Notes: generated by a model not told the origin, from the sequence alone. A DNA stretch of 64,000 nt from Rhodocyclus tenuis (GCF_014197755.1 NZ_JACIGE010000004.1:62001-126000), one strand, 5' to 3'; counted from the first letter of the stretch, positions 36,346 through 45,183 are shown. Numbers and translations: made by a program.

Positions 36346-38330
36346 ATGCTGGTCTCCGCGAAAAGACGGGCGGGAGCGTGCGCGGCGTCGCGTACGCATT
36401 GGCGCAGACCGACCAGATTGTCTGCGTTTCCGTGGCCGTAACGCAGCACAGCGTAATGGCCGGCGGCGGCGGTGGTCAAGGCGGCGAGTTCAGGTCGTTC
36501 ATCGGCAACGCGTGCAGCGAAGGCCAGTGGGCCTTCCCAGTCGGCGCGGATCAGCCCGCGCCGACGCAGTTGCCGGCAGAAGCGCTGCCATTCGTGCTCG
36601 GCCGGATCGAGTGGCCTGCCTCGCCGGAAACCGGCTAGCGTCAAAGCGGTGAGCGCAATGCCGGCTGCTGCTCCCAGCGCCAGCGTCAGTGTTCGCCAGT
36701 CGGCCTTGCCGAGCCCGAGTCGCGCCAGCGTGTCGCGCTGGCGTTCGGGCGTATAGCCGAGCACCCACTGGTTCCAGCTGTTGTTGACCGCTTCCCAGCG
36801 GTAGCGCAGCGCGCGCATCCATTCGGCGTCAAAGCGCATCGCCAGTGGTAGCTCTTCACCGGCGGGCAGCGCCGAGGCGACGCCCTGCTCGACGCGCGCT
36901 GGTGCCACCGCCGCTGTCGGATCGACACGCTGCCAGCCGCGTCCGGCCAGCCACACCTCGGCCCAGGCATGCGCGTCGGACTGACGAACGACCAGATAGC
37001 CGTCGACCGGGTTCTCCTCGCCCCCCTGATAGCCGGCGACGACGCGCGCGGGTACGCCGGCAGCGCGCATCAGGAAGACGAAAGCGCCAGCGTAGTGCTC
37101 GCAGAAGCCGCGCCGCGCCGCAAAGAGGAAGTCATCGACCGCGTCGCGGCCAAGCAGTGGCGGCTGCAGCGTATAGGCAAAGGACTGCTCGCCGAAGAAG
37201 CTCAGTGCGCGGTTGATGATCTGCCCGGGGGCTTCGCCACGCCAGCCGGCGGCGAGGGCGCGTGCGCGCGGGTTGAAGCCCTCGGGCAGCTGCAGCGCTT
37301 GTTGCAGGACTTCCGGAGCCTCGTCGCGGTTGGCAACGAAGTCGAGCGTCGAGCTGAAGTTGTAAAGCCCGCGACTGCGTACCGGCTCGCGCGCGATTGC
37401 GGCAAGGCGGCCGGAGAGTTCGGCGCCTGCAGGCAGCGTCGTTGGCAGGTCGAGTGCCAGCAGCCAGCGCTGGTTGTGCGCTTCGAGCGTGCTTGCATAG
37501 CTGACGCTGCGTGCGTCGGCGGCGATGGCCACCGTGGGCGCTGCCGACGCTCTGCCGGCCGGGGCCGGCAGAGCACGCCAGGTCTGTCCGTCGTAGTCGT
37601 CAAACACCGGGCCACGCCAGTAGAGATCGGACTGTGGAGGAATGGCGCCGGCAAAACGCACGCGCATGGCGATCGCCCCAGACTGGATCAAGGAACTGAT
37701 CGAGCCCGGTGCCATGCGCTCGGACAGTCCGCTGACGCCGGCGTGCGCATCCTGCGGCAATCCCCACAGGGGGCCGGCAACGCGCGGGAAGAGCAGGAAG
37801 AGCAGCAAGCTCAGCGGCAAGGCCTGCAGGCTGATTTTCGCAGCCAGACTACCGATGCTGCGTGGTGTTTGCGCGCCGCCGTAGAGGCGGATGAGCACAG
37901 CCGAGAGCAGCGTCGCCGTCGCCAGCAGCCAGGCGCCGACGGGGATGCTCTGCGCGTAGAAGAAATGCGTCAGCAGCAGGAAATAGCCGAGCATGACCAG
38001 TACTAGCGCGTCGCGGCGCGTGCGCATTTCCATCGGTTTGGCGGCCATGAAGAGAAAGAGCAGGGCAACGCCGGCGTCCCGGCCGAACAGCGTGCGGTAT
38101 TGCCAGCCGATGGCGGCAACGCCGGCGAGCGTGAGCAGTGCCAGCAGCCAGCGCGGCGGCAGGGAGGCGTTCTGTCGCCACAGCCAGACGCGCCAGAGCA
38201 GCAGCGCGCCGGCGAGCAGCGAGAGCCATACGGGCAGGTGCCCGGCATGCGGCGCGGCAGTGGCGAGCGCGGCGGCGAGCAGCCAGGGCAGGGCGCCGCG
38301 GTCGACCGGCGCTGGCTCAGCTTTCGCCAT
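36342..38330 (-). CDS. TgpA-like membrane transglutaminase (DUF3488 + transglutaminase core)
   Basis: Inner-membrane protein of 662 residues. About six N-terminal hydrophobic helices (to about 190, for example LPWLLAAALATAAPHAGHLPVWLSLLAGALLLW) form the DUF3488 region. A periplasmic transglutaminase core (about 380-500) has the triad Cys in RRGFCEHYAGAFVFLMRAAGVPARVVAGYQ, His in SDAHAWAEVWL and Asp in RVDPTAAV. A C-terminal helix and a DUF4129-like tail end the protein. The P. aeruginosa homologue TgpA is essential. ATG 38330 overlaps the DUF58 stop by 14 bases, and its own stop overlaps the mltB TTG. The location next to a lytic transglycosylase suggests a cell-wall role, by inference. Confidence 0.93.
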   Translation of the reverse strand: MAKAEPAPVDRGALPWLLAAALATAAPHAGHLPVWLSLLAGALLLWRVWLWRQNASLPPRWLLALLTLAGVAAIGWQYRTLFGRDAGVALLFLFMAAKPMEMRTRRDALVLVMLGYFLLLTHFFYAQSIPVGAWLLATATLLSAVLIRLYGGAQTPRSIGSLAAKISLQALPLSLLLFLLFPRVAGPLWGLPQDAHAGVSGLSERMAPGSISSLIQSGAIAMRVRFAGAIPPQSDLYWRGPVFDDYDGQTWRALPAPAGRASAAPTVAIAADARSVSYASTLEAHNQRWLLALDLPTTLPAGAELSGRLAAIAREPVRSRGLYNFSSTLDFVANRDEAPEVLQQALQLPEGFNPRARALAAGWRGEAPGQIINRALSFFGEQSFAYTLQPPLLGRDAVDDFLFAARRGFCEHYAGAFVFLMRAAGVPARVVAGYQGGEENPVDGYLVVRQSDAHAWAEVWLAGRGWQRVDPTAAVAPARVEQGVASALPAGEELPLAMRFDAEWMRALRYRWEAVNNSWNQWVLGYTPERQRDTLARLGLGKADWRTLTLALGAAAGIALTALTLAGFRRGRPLDPAEHEWQRFCRQLRRRGLIRADWEGPLAFAARVADERPELAALTTAAAGHYAVLRYGHGNADNLVGLRQCVRDAAHAPARLFAETSI

Positions 38331-39297
38331 ACAGGGCCAGCGCCTCCAGACAGGCGGCGCGATGCGCTTCGCCAGCGGCCGGAGGGATTGCTTGTCCAGG
38401 CAGGCGCAGGCCGTAGGCTGTGCCGGCCCGCTCGGCGGCGAGAACCCAGCCAGCCAGCTGCGACAAACGGGCTTCGACGTCATTCGTGGGAGTCGTCTGC
38501 GTCCATTCAAGCCAGCGCTCGCCAGCCCCGTTACCGGCAAACTGCTTGACCAGCAAGGAAGCTTCGCCTCCATCGCGCGCTGCCACTTTCCACGCCACGT
38601 GACGCAGCGAGTCGCCGGGCTGCCTCTGGCGCAGACCGGCGAAGTCATCGTCGCCAATCTCACCACCAGCGCCGCGCGGCGCGGCGTTTGCATTGCTCAG
38701 GCCGGGCAGTGGCGACATCTGCGGGCGCGGATAGACGAGACAGGAGAGCGGCGGATGCGGGTAGCTCCAGGCGCGCAGCAGGCCGAGCGGGTAACGCGTC
38801 GTCAGGGTCAGGCGGCCGGGGTCGAGAAGGCCGCGCCGGTGGGTCGGCAAGCTCACGCTGACGGAGCGTCGCTCAGTGGCCGCGAGGTCGAAGACGACGG
38901 CGGCAGCCTTGCCGAAAGCCATCTCGAGCGCTTGCCGCGGCCGCGCCGTCGGGTTGTCGACATGGATGACGAAGTGCGCGCTGTCGCCGGCGAAGACCGC
39001 TTCGCTGCGGCCGGGGCTGATCTCGAGCGCGACCAGGTTGCGGAAGGTGTGCAGGATGGTGACGACGCCGATCGACGCGAGCAGGAAGACGAGCGCGTGG
39101 CCGAGGCCGAGTTCGTAGTTGATCGCGCCGATCAGCATGATGGCGAGGACCAGCGCGAACATCACGCCAGCGCCGCTCGGTACGATGAAGATGCGGCGCT
39201 GCGTGAGTACCACCGGCAAACGCTGCTCCTGCCCGAAGCGGAACAGCCGCTGGCGCATGGCTTCGACAAACGGGAGGGATGCCGCCGGCAGACGCAT
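38317..39297 (-). CDS. DUF58 domain protein
   Basis: A 326-residue protein with two N-terminal hydrophobic helices (GVMFALVLAIMLIGAINYELG and HALVFLLASIGVVTILHTF). A C-terminal DUF58 region follows, recognised by ARDGGEASLLVKQFAGN and the upstream RQPGDSLRHVAWKVAAR (usual pattern YxxGDxxRxIxWKxxAR). The family sits beside MoxR ATPases and transglutaminases in many bacteria. MoxR-DUF58-Tgase modules are thought to assemble or chaperone envelope or metalloenzyme complexes. It lies 26 bases after moxR and overlaps the tgpA-like start. The usual VWA-domain partner is not seen here. Confidence 0.92.
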   Translation of the reverse strand: MRLPAASLPFVEAMRQRLFRFGQEQRLPVVLTQRRIFIVPSGAGVMFALVLAIMLIGAINYELGLGHALVFLLASIGVVTILHTFRNLVALEISPGRSEAVFAGDSAHFVIHVDNPTARPRQALEMAFGKAAAVVFDLAATERRSVSVSLPTHRRGLLDPGRLTLTTRYPLGLLRAWSYPHPPLSCLVYPRPQMSPLPGLSNANAAPRGAGGEIGDDDFAGLRQRQPGDSLRHVAWKVAARDGGEASLLVKQFAGNGAGERWLEWTQTTPTNDVEARLSQLAGWVLAAERAGTAYGLRLPGQAIPPAAGEAHRAACLEALALYGES

Positions 39298-39323
39298 CGG
39301 AGTGGCGGGCTCGGTCCGTCGCT

Positions 39324-40268
39324 TCAGGAGAGCGGCGTTCGCTGGACAAGCTCGGCGATGTCGTCGCTGCCGGCGCCGCTGCCCGTCTGCGCCAGGCGCA
39401 GACGATGGCGAGCGATCGCCGGTAGTACGGTCTGCACGTCTTCCGGCAGCACCATCGCGCGGCCGTCGATGAAGGCCCAGGCACGCGCCGCGGCGAGCAG
39501 CGCCAATGCCGCGCGCGGGCTGAGTCCATGCACGAAGCGTGGCTCGTCGCGCGTTGCCGCAAGCAAGGCTTGCACATAGTCGAGCAGGGCCGGGGCGACG
39601 TGGACTGCCGCCGCCTGACTCTGCAGCTGCGCCAGCATCCCCGGCGCCAGACAGGCGCTGACGCTGGCGGCCGATTCGCGACGGCCGCCGCCTTCGAGCA
39701 AGGCACGCTCGGCGGCATGGTCGGGGTAACCGAGGGCGATACGCATCATGAAACGGTCAAGCTGCGATTCGGGTAGGGGATAGGCGCCGATGTGATGCGA
39801 GGGATTCTGCGTGGCGATGACGAAGAACGGATCGGGCATCGGCCGCGTTTCACCTTCGCTGGTCACCTGGTGTTCCTCCATCGCTTCGAGGAGCGCGCTC
39901 TGCGTTTTCGGCGTGGCGCGATTGATTTCGTCGGCAAGGACGACATGCGCGAAGATCGGCCCGGGGATGAAGCGGAAGGAGGAGCGCTCGCGCTCGAAGA
40001 TCGAGATGCCGATGATGTCCGCCGGCAGCATGTCACTGGTGAACTGGATGCGCGAAAAACGCATGCCGAGCACTGCCGCCAGCGTATGCGCCAGCGTCGT
40101 CTTGCCGACACCGGGCAGATCCTCGATCAGCAGGTGACCGCGGGCCAGCAGGCAGGCAAGCGCCATCCGGATTTCGCCATCTTTGCCGAGGATGACCCGG
40201 TTGGTGGCATCAAGAATCTCCGCAAGCGGCGATTCCTTGCGCAGCGGGGCGGGAGCTTGTGTGGGCAT
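39324..40268 (-). CDS. MoxR-type AAA+ ATPase
   Basis: AAA+ ATPase of 314 residues in the MoxR family. Motifs: Walker A EDLPGVGKTTLAHTLAAVLG, the family-typical RIQFTSDMLPADIIGISIFERE, Walker B VVLADEINRATPKTQSALLEAMEE, sensor 1 FFVIATQNPSHHIGAYPLPESQLDRFMM, and the C-terminal lid with GLSPRAALALLAAARAWAF. The start is ATG 40268 (MPTQAPAP), since the frame farther upstream overlaps the divergent gene. It heads a minus-strand run with DUF58, the TgpA-like transglutaminase and mltB, and is divergent from the HDAC-like gene. A chaperone role for an envelope process is inferred. Confidence 0.94.
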   Translation of the reverse strand: MPTQAPAPLRKESPLAEILDATNRVILGKDGEIRMALACLLARGHLLIEDLPGVGKTTLAHTLAAVLGMRFSRIQFTSDMLPADIIGISIFERERSSFRFIPGPIFAHVVLADEINRATPKTQSALLEAMEEHQVTSEGETRPMPDPFFVIATQNPSHHIGAYPLPESQLDRFMMRIALGYPDHAAERALLEGGGRRESAASVSACLAPGMLAQLQSQAAAVHVAPALLDYVQALLAATRDEPRFVHGLSPRAALALLAAARAWAFIDGRAMVLPEDVQTVLPAIARHRLRLAQTGSGAGSDDIAELVQRTPLS

Positions 40269-40466
40269 GGCTTGTCGTTGGAGCGGCAAAGGGACGATAA
40301 TGAAGTATAAGCAGATCGATCCATTCGACGCGCTTGGCATGGGGCCGTTCCGTCGTTTTCGGCTGCCGGCGCTTTCTCTTCCGTATTCGACTTCCGCTTC
40401 GCCTGCGCCTGCCTTGCCAGCGGGACGCCGGTTCCAGCCCTTGCGCACCGTCCGAGAAAGGTCAGC

Positions 40467-41393
40467 GTGACCAGTACAGCATTCATCTCTCACCGCGACT
40501 GCTACCTGCACGATATGGGTTCGTATCACCCGGAGTCGCCGGCGCGGCTCAGTGCAATCAGTGACCACCTCATCGCGCAGGGACTCGAGGCCTACTTCGT
40601 GCACCACGAGGCGCCGCTGGCGACGCTGGAACAGCTTGCACGCGTTCATCCCGCTGCGCATCTCGAACACCTCAAGCGCAAATCGCCGCAGCTCGGCATT
40701 GTCCATCTCGATCCCGATACGGCGATGTGCCCGCACACCTGGCAGGCGGCGTTGCGTTCGGCCGGAGCCGGCATCGAGGCGGTTGATCTGGTGATGCGCG
40801 GCGAAGTGGAGAATGCCTTCTGCGCCGTGCGTCCGCCCGGTCACCACGCCGAGCGCGAGAATGCGATGGGTTTCTGTTTCTTCAACAACATTGCCGTCGC
40901 GGCGGCGCATGCGCTGGCGGCACATGGCCTCGAACGCGTGGCCATCGTCGATTTCGACGTACACCACGGCAACGGTACTGAGGATGCATTCCGCAACGAT
41001 CCGCGCGTGTTGATGACGAGCATCTTCCAGCACCCGTTCTTCCCCTACTGCGGTGCCGACTCTCACGCCGACAACATGCTCAACGTACCCTTACCGGCGG
41101 GTGCTGACAGCGAGCAGTTCCGTGCCGTCGTCAGCGAGCAGTGGCTGCCGCGTCTGCGCCAGTTCCGACCGCAGATGGTATTGATCTCGGCGGGTTTCGA
41201 CGCGCATGGCGAAGACGAGATGGGCAATATGCGCCTGACCGAGAAGGACTTCGCCTGGGTGACCGACGAGGTGCGCCGTATTGCCAAGGAAACGGCGCAG
41301 GGGCGCATCGTTTCCATGCTTGAAGGCGGCTATTCGCTCTCTTCGCTGGCGCGCAGCGTCGCCGCGCATTTGCGCGCGCTGGCTGATCTCTAG
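40467..41393 (+). CDS. Histone-deacetylase-family hydrolase (AcuC-like)
   Basis: Zinc-dependent deacetylase-type hydrolase of 308 residues. HDAC-family residues are visible: AVRPPGHHAERENAMGFCFFNNIAVAAAHAL (His pair), VDFDVHHGNGTEDAF (metal-binding Asp and His), SAGFDAHGEDEMGNMRLTE (second metal Asp) and the terminal MLEGGYSLSSLARSV with the catalytic-type Tyr. Bacterial members act on acetylated polyamines, on acetyl-lysine (AcuC, deacetylating Acs), or on unknown amides. The presence of acs elsewhere in this window makes the AcuC role possible but unproven. The start is a GTG at 40467 with AAAGG five bases before. Confidence 0.93.
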   Translation: MTSTAFISHRDCYLHDMGSYHPESPARLSAISDHLIAQGLEAYFVHHEAPLATLEQLARVHPAAHLEHLKRKSPQLGIVHLDPDTAMCPHTWQAALRSAGAGIEAVDLVMRGEVENAFCAVRPPGHHAERENAMGFCFFNNIAVAAAHALAAHGLERVAIVDFDVHHGNGTEDAFRNDPRVLMTSIFQHPFFPYCGADSHADNMLNVPLPAGADSEQFRAVVSEQWLPRLRQFRPQMVLISAGFDAHGEDEMGNMRLTEKDFAWVTDEVRRIAKETAQGRIVSMLEGGYSLSSLARSVAAHLRALADL

Positions 41394-41432
41394 GGCGATC
41401 TGTAAGCAGTCTTTGCATGACGGCCGTTTTCA

Positions 41433-41461
41433 TAGGCAGGTCATGCGCCTTCGGTTAGAAT
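41433..41461 (+). promoter_or_regulatory. Promoter before dapA
   Basis: TAGGCA (four of six of the -35 consensus), 17 bases and TAGAAT (five of six of the -10), ending 33 bases before the dapA ATG. This is the cleanest of the TAGAAT promoters in the window. Confidence 0.5.
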
Positions 41462-41494
41462 TCCCCGCTCACTTTTCCTGACGGATCCCGCACC

Positions 41495-42373
41495 ATGATT
41501 ACCGGATCGATCGTTGCGATTGTCACCCCGATGCAGGAGGATGGCAGCCTTGATTACGATGGTTTGCGCCGCCTGATTGACTTCCATGTGCAGGAAGGCA
41601 CCGACGCCATCGTCGTCGTCGGCACTTCCGGCGAGTCGCCGACGGTCACTGTCGACGAACACCACGCCTTGATTCGCGTCGCGGTTGAACATGCTGCCGG
41701 ACGTATCCCGGTGATCGCCGGCGCCGGCGCTAATTCGACCGCCGAGGCCATTGCGCTGACCCGTTTTGCCAAGGAAGCCGGCGCTGACGCTGCCCTGTCG
41801 GTGACGCCTTACTACAACAAACCGACGCAGGAAGGCCTCTACCGCCACTTCGCGGCGATCGCCGAAGCCGTTGACCTGCCGATCATCCTCTACAACGTTC
41901 CCGGTCGTACCGTCGCCGATCTGGCGAACGACACGGTCTTGCGGCTGGCGCAGATTCCGAACATCGTCGGCATCAAGGACGCCACCGGCAACATCGAACG
42001 CGGCCTCGATCTGATCGCGCGTGCGCCCGCTGACTTCGCTGTCTATAGCGGTGATGACCCCAGCGCCTGCGCGCTGATCCTGCTCGGCGCCAAGGGCGAC
42101 ATTTCGGTCGTTGCCAACGTCGCGCCACGGCTGATGCACGAGATGTGCGCGGCTGCGCTGGCCGGTGATCTGGCTCTTGCGCGCGAACTCAATTTCCGCT
42201 TGCTCGGTCTGCACCGCCAGCTCTTCTGCGAAGCCAACCCGATTCCCGTCAAGTGGGCATGTGAGCAACTCGGCCTGATCGGTGGTGGCATCCGTCTGCC
42301 GCTGACACCGCTGTCGGCCGCGTGCCACGAACGTGTGCGCGCTGCGCTGCGCCAGGCGGGGCTTGCTGCATGA
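41495..42373 (+). CDS. dapA: 4-hydroxy-tetrahydrodipicolinate synthase
   Basis: Condenses aspartate semialdehyde with pyruvate, the first committed step of the lysine/diaminopimelate branch. The 292 residues match the family. Motifs: [14 protein letters not shown] (Thr of the catalytic triad), [18 protein letters not shown] (Tyr), [11 protein letters not shown], and [10 protein letters not shown] with the Schiff-base lysine. The start ATG 41495 is preceded by the TAGAAT promoter. Its stop overlaps an ATG in the frame of bamC (42370), the usual dapA-bamC link in Gram-negative bacteria. Confidence 0.98.
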   Translation: MITGSIVAIVTPMQEDGSLDYDGLRRLIDFHVQEGTDAIVVVGTSGESPTVTVDEHHALIRVAVEHAAGRIPVIAGAGANSTAEAIALTRFAKEAGADAALSVTPYYNKPTQEGLYRHFAAIAEAVDLPIILYNVPGRTVADLANDTVLRLAQIPNIVGIKDATGNIERGLDLIARAPADFAVYSGDDPSACALILLGAKGDISVVANVAPRLMHEMCAAALAGDLALARELNFRLLGLHRQLFCEANPIPVKWACEQLGLIGGGIRLPLTPLSAACHERVRAALRQAGLAA

Positions 42374-42405
42374 GCGCCAATGTTGCCCTTGGTGTCCACT
42401 CCACG

Positions 42406-43572
42406 ATGAAAGTCTCAGATTCCCGCATGAAATCGATAGTCTTTCGTTGTACGCCGGTCTTTCTGGCGATGGCGCTGGCCGGTTGCGCCGGTACCATCTT
42501 CGAGTCGAAGAAAATCGACTACAAGACCAGCGCCACGGCCAAGGTTCCCCGGCTGGAAGTTCCCCCCGATCTCGTTGCGCCTTCGCGCGATGACCGCTTC
42601 TCGGTGCCCGATATCGCGGGCAAAGGCGGTGCCACGTTCTCGGCCTACAGTGCCGAACGGTCGCCACAGGCAAAGGCGGCACAACAGAGCGAAGTGCTGC
42701 CCGACGTCGACAAGACGCGCATCGAGCGCTCGGGAACACAGCGCTGGCTGGTTGTCGCCGAATCGCCCGACAAGGTATGGGAAGTCGTCAAGGATTTCTG
42801 GCAGGAAACGGGCTTCATCGTCAATCTGGAGTACCCCGAAGCCGGCGTCATGGAAACCGACTGGGCCGAGAACCGGGCCAAGATTCCGCAGGACATGCTG
42901 CGCAGCTTCCTCGGCAAGGTGCTCGACTCGCTCTACTCGACAGCCGAACGCGACAAGTTCCGCACGCGTCTGGAACCTGGCAGCACGCCGGGAACGACCG
43001 ACATCTTCATCAGCCATCGCGGCATGTACGAAACCTTCGTCACCGAAGGCAAGGACCAGACGCGCTGGCAGCCGCGTCCGGCCGATCCGGATCTCGAAGC
43101 CGAAATGCTGCGTCGCTTGATGGTGCGCTTCGGCACCGACGAAAAGCGTGCGACCGCAGCAATGGCCGCGGCGCAAGGCAAGCCGGCTGAAAAGGCCAAG
43201 CTGGCACGCGGCAACGACGGCGTCGGCAGCCTTGAGGTTGACGAAGCCTTCGATCGTGCCTGGCGTCGTGTCGGCCTGGCACTCGATCGCGTCGGCTTTA
43301 CGGTCGAGGATCGGGATCGTTCCAAGGGTCTCTACTTCGTTCGCTACGTCGATCCCGAAGTCGATAACCAGAAGAAGGATGATGGCGTGCTGTCGAAGCT
43401 CGCTTTCTGGAAAGGCAAATCGGGCGACGCCGACGCGAAAACGCAGTACCGCATCTACGTTCGCGACGACGGCGCCATCTCGACCGTGCAGGTGCTGTCG
43501 CGCGAAGGTGGCGTCGACCGCTCGGAGACGCCGCGCAAGATCCTGTCGCTGCTCTACGAACAGTTGAAGTAG
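42406..43572 (+). CDS. bamC: Outer membrane assembly lipoprotein BamC
   Basis: Lipoprotein accessory subunit of the BAM complex that inserts barrel proteins into the outer membrane. A type II signal peptide with lipobox ALAGC stands near the N terminus. It is followed by the unstructured SKKIDYKTSATAKVPRLEVPPDL segment that in E. coli binds BamD, then two helix-grip domains (about 105-210 and 280-385). The start is ambiguous: ATG 42406, ATG 42427 (MKSIVFRCTPVF, shortest signal peptide) and ATG 42370 (overlapping the dapA stop as ATGA) are all in frame without a good ribosome site. I give 42406 as a compromise. It is longer than E. coli BamC (344). Confidence 0.92.
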   Translation: MKVSDSRMKSIVFRCTPVFLAMALAGCAGTIFESKKIDYKTSATAKVPRLEVPPDLVAPSRDDRFSVPDIAGKGGATFSAYSAERSPQAKAAQQSEVLPDVDKTRIERSGTQRWLVVAESPDKVWEVVKDFWQETGFIVNLEYPEAGVMETDWAENRAKIPQDMLRSFLGKVLDSLYSTAERDKFRTRLEPGSTPGTTDIFISHRGMYETFVTEGKDQTRWQPRPADPDLEAEMLRRLMVRFGTDEKRATAAMAAAQGKPAEKAKLARGNDGVGSLEVDEAFDRAWRRVGLALDRVGFTVEDRDRSKGLYFVRYVDPEVDNQKKDDGVLSKLAFWKGKSGDADAKTQYRIYVRDDGAISTVQVLSREGGVDRSETPRKILSLLYEQLK

Positions 43573-43607
43573 GCGCCAGACTTCCCGTTTTTCTGGCAGG
43601 CAAGAAA

Positions 43608-43635
43608 AAAGAGCCCGGAGTTTTCCGGGCTCTTT
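43608..43635. terminator. Bidirectional terminator between bamC and metY
   Basis: AAAGAGCCCGG (43608-43618), a six-base loop and CCGGGCTCTTT (43625-43635) form a perfect 11-base-pair stem. A-rich sequence stands on the left and T-rich sequence on the right, so it works in both directions between the two convergent genes. Confidence 0.85.
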
Positions 43636-43659
43636 GCTTTGCAGCGGCAGCGTCTGGGT

Positions 43660-44931
43660 TCAGGCGGCAGCGAGCGCCTGTTCCAGATCGGCGATCAGGT
43701 CGTCGATGTGCTCGATGCCGATCGACAGACGGATCATGTCTGCGGAGACGCCGGCGCGTGCCAGTTCGTCGGGAGACAGCTGGCGGTGCGTCGTCGACGC
43801 CGGGTGGCAGGCCAGCGACTTGGCGTCGCCAATATTGACCAGCCGGGTGAACAGCTTCAGCGCATCCTGGAAGCGTGCGCCGGCCTCGCTGCCGCCCTTG
43901 ACGCCGAAGGTGAGGATGCCGGAGGCCTTGCCTCGCATGTATTTGCTCGCCAGCGCATGGTCGGGGTGAGTTGCCAGTCCGGCGTAATTGACCCAGTTGA
44001 CCTTGCTGTGCTGCTGCAGGAACTGCGCGATCTGCTGCGCGTTTTCGCAGGTGCGCTCCATGCGTAGCGGCAGCGTTTCGATTCCCTGCAGGATGAGGAA
44101 GGCGTTGAAAGGTGAAATTGCGGCACCCATGTTGCGCAGCGGCACGACGCGCGCGCGGCCGATGTAGGCGGCCGGACCAAGCGCCTCGGTATAGACGACG
44201 CCGTGGTAGGAGACGTCGGGTTCGTTGAGCCGGCGGAACCTCTCCTTGTGCGCCGCCCACGGGAACTTGCCGCTATCGACAATGGCGCCGCCGATCGATG
44301 TGCCGTGTCCGCCCAGGTACTTGGTCAGCGCGTGCACGACGATGTCGGCGCCATGCTCGAACGGGCGGCAGAGATAGGGCGAGGGGACGGTGTTGTCAAC
44401 GATCAGCGGAATGCCGTGCCGGTGCGCGATTTCGGCCAGCGTTTCGAAGTCGGTGATATTGCCGAGCGGGTTGCCGATCGACTCACAGAAGATGGCTTTG
44501 GTGCGCGCGTCGATCTGCCGCTCGAAAGCACCGGGGTCGCGGTAATCGGCAAAACGCACGTCAATGCCGTACTGCGGCAGCGTATGCGCGAACAGGTTGT
44601 AGGTGCCGCCGTAGAGCGTCGACGAGGAGACGATGTTGTCGCCGGCTTCGGCGATGGTCTGGATGGCGTAAGTGACCGCCGCCATGCCCGAGGCCAGCGC
44701 CAGCGCGGCGATGCCGCCCTCAAGCGCGGCGACGCGCTTTTCCAGCACGTCCTGAGTCGGGTTCATGATGCGCGTGTAGATATTGCCGGGGACCTTGAGG
44801 TCAAACAAGTCGGCACCGTGTTGCGTGTCGTCGAAGGCGTAGGAGGTGGTCTGGTAAATCGGCACGGCCGCCGCGCGCGTGGTCGGATCTGGGCTGTAGC
44901 CGGCATGGACGGCAAGGGTCTCGAGTTTCAT
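43660..44931 (-). CDS. metY: O-acetylhomoserine sulfhydrylase/aminocarboxypropyltransferase
   Basis: PLP enzyme making homocysteine (methionine pathway) from O-acetyl- or O-succinylhomoserine and sulfide. The 423 residues match the MetY/Met17 family. Motifs: the N-terminal LETLAVHAGYSPDPTTRAAAVPIYQTTSY, NIYTRIMNPTQDVLEKRVAALEGG, SSSTLYGGTYNLF, ESIGNPLGNITDFETLAEIAH, IVDNTVPSPYLCRPFEHGADIV and the PLP lysine in HALTKYLGGHG. The length and the FDDTQHGADLFDLKVPGNIYTR stretch favour MetY over cystathionine gamma-synthase. It is convergent with bamC through a shared terminator and divergent from the porin operon. Confidence 0.95.
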   Translation of the reverse strand: MKLETLAVHAGYSPDPTTRAAAVPIYQTTSYAFDDTQHGADLFDLKVPGNIYTRIMNPTQDVLEKRVAALEGGIAALALASGMAAVTYAIQTIAEAGDNIVSSSTLYGGTYNLFAHTLPQYGIDVRFADYRDPGAFERQIDARTKAIFCESIGNPLGNITDFETLAEIAHRHGIPLIVDNTVPSPYLCRPFEHGADIVVHALTKYLGGHGTSIGGAIVDSGKFPWAAHKERFRRLNEPDVSYHGVVYTEALGPAAYIGRARVVPLRNMGAAISPFNAFLILQGIETLPLRMERTCENAQQIAQFLQQHSKVNWVNYAGLATHPDHALASKYMRGKASGILTFGVKGGSEAGARFQDALKLFTRLVNIGDAKSLACHPASTTHRQLSPDELARAGVSADMIRLSIGIEHIDDLIADLEQALAAA

Positions 44932-45013
44932 GGCTTCTCTTTACGTTGAGTGTGGATGAGTCATCCTAGTCGCTGGGCAAATCTTAGCATCCCGGAAAGT
45001 GCCGCGTCTTTCA

Positions 45014-45056
45014 TGGCAGAGCTGCCAGAAGCGCCTGGCTTGTCGGGCCAAGCCAG
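45014..45056. repeat. Two inverted repeats in the metY/porin divergent region
   Basis: TGGCAG-AG-CTGCCA lies at 45014-45027 and CTGGCTTG-TCGGGC-CAAGCCAG (perfect 8-base arms, six-base loop) at 45035-45056, followed directly by the AT-rich TTAAATAATCGAAAAA. They sit between two divergent genes, so they may be regulator sites. No MetR-type box (TGAA-N5-TTCA) was found. Confidence 0.4.
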
Positions 45057-45146
45057 TTAAATAATCGAAAAATGCTCGCGTCTTGCGTCGGCTTGCTCAT
45101 CCATTTGCTAAGATTGCTCCCAGAAGATGCTGATTTTTACCTGAAT

Positions 45147-45162
45147 TGGCACTGTCAGTGCC
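45147..45162 (+). promoter_or_regulatory. Sigma-54-like promoter / palindrome before the porin operon
   Basis: TGGCACTGTCAGTGCC matches the -24/-12 pattern: TGGCAC, five bases, then GTGC, with the invariant GG and GC exactly ten bases apart. One base of the TTGC element is off. Bases 45148-45162 are also a near-perfect palindrome (GGCACTG-T-CAGTGCC), so it could instead be an operator. Transcription would start only about 11 bases before the ATG. Confidence 0.4.
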
Positions 45163-45183
45163 GATCGCTGCCAAAAGACAATC

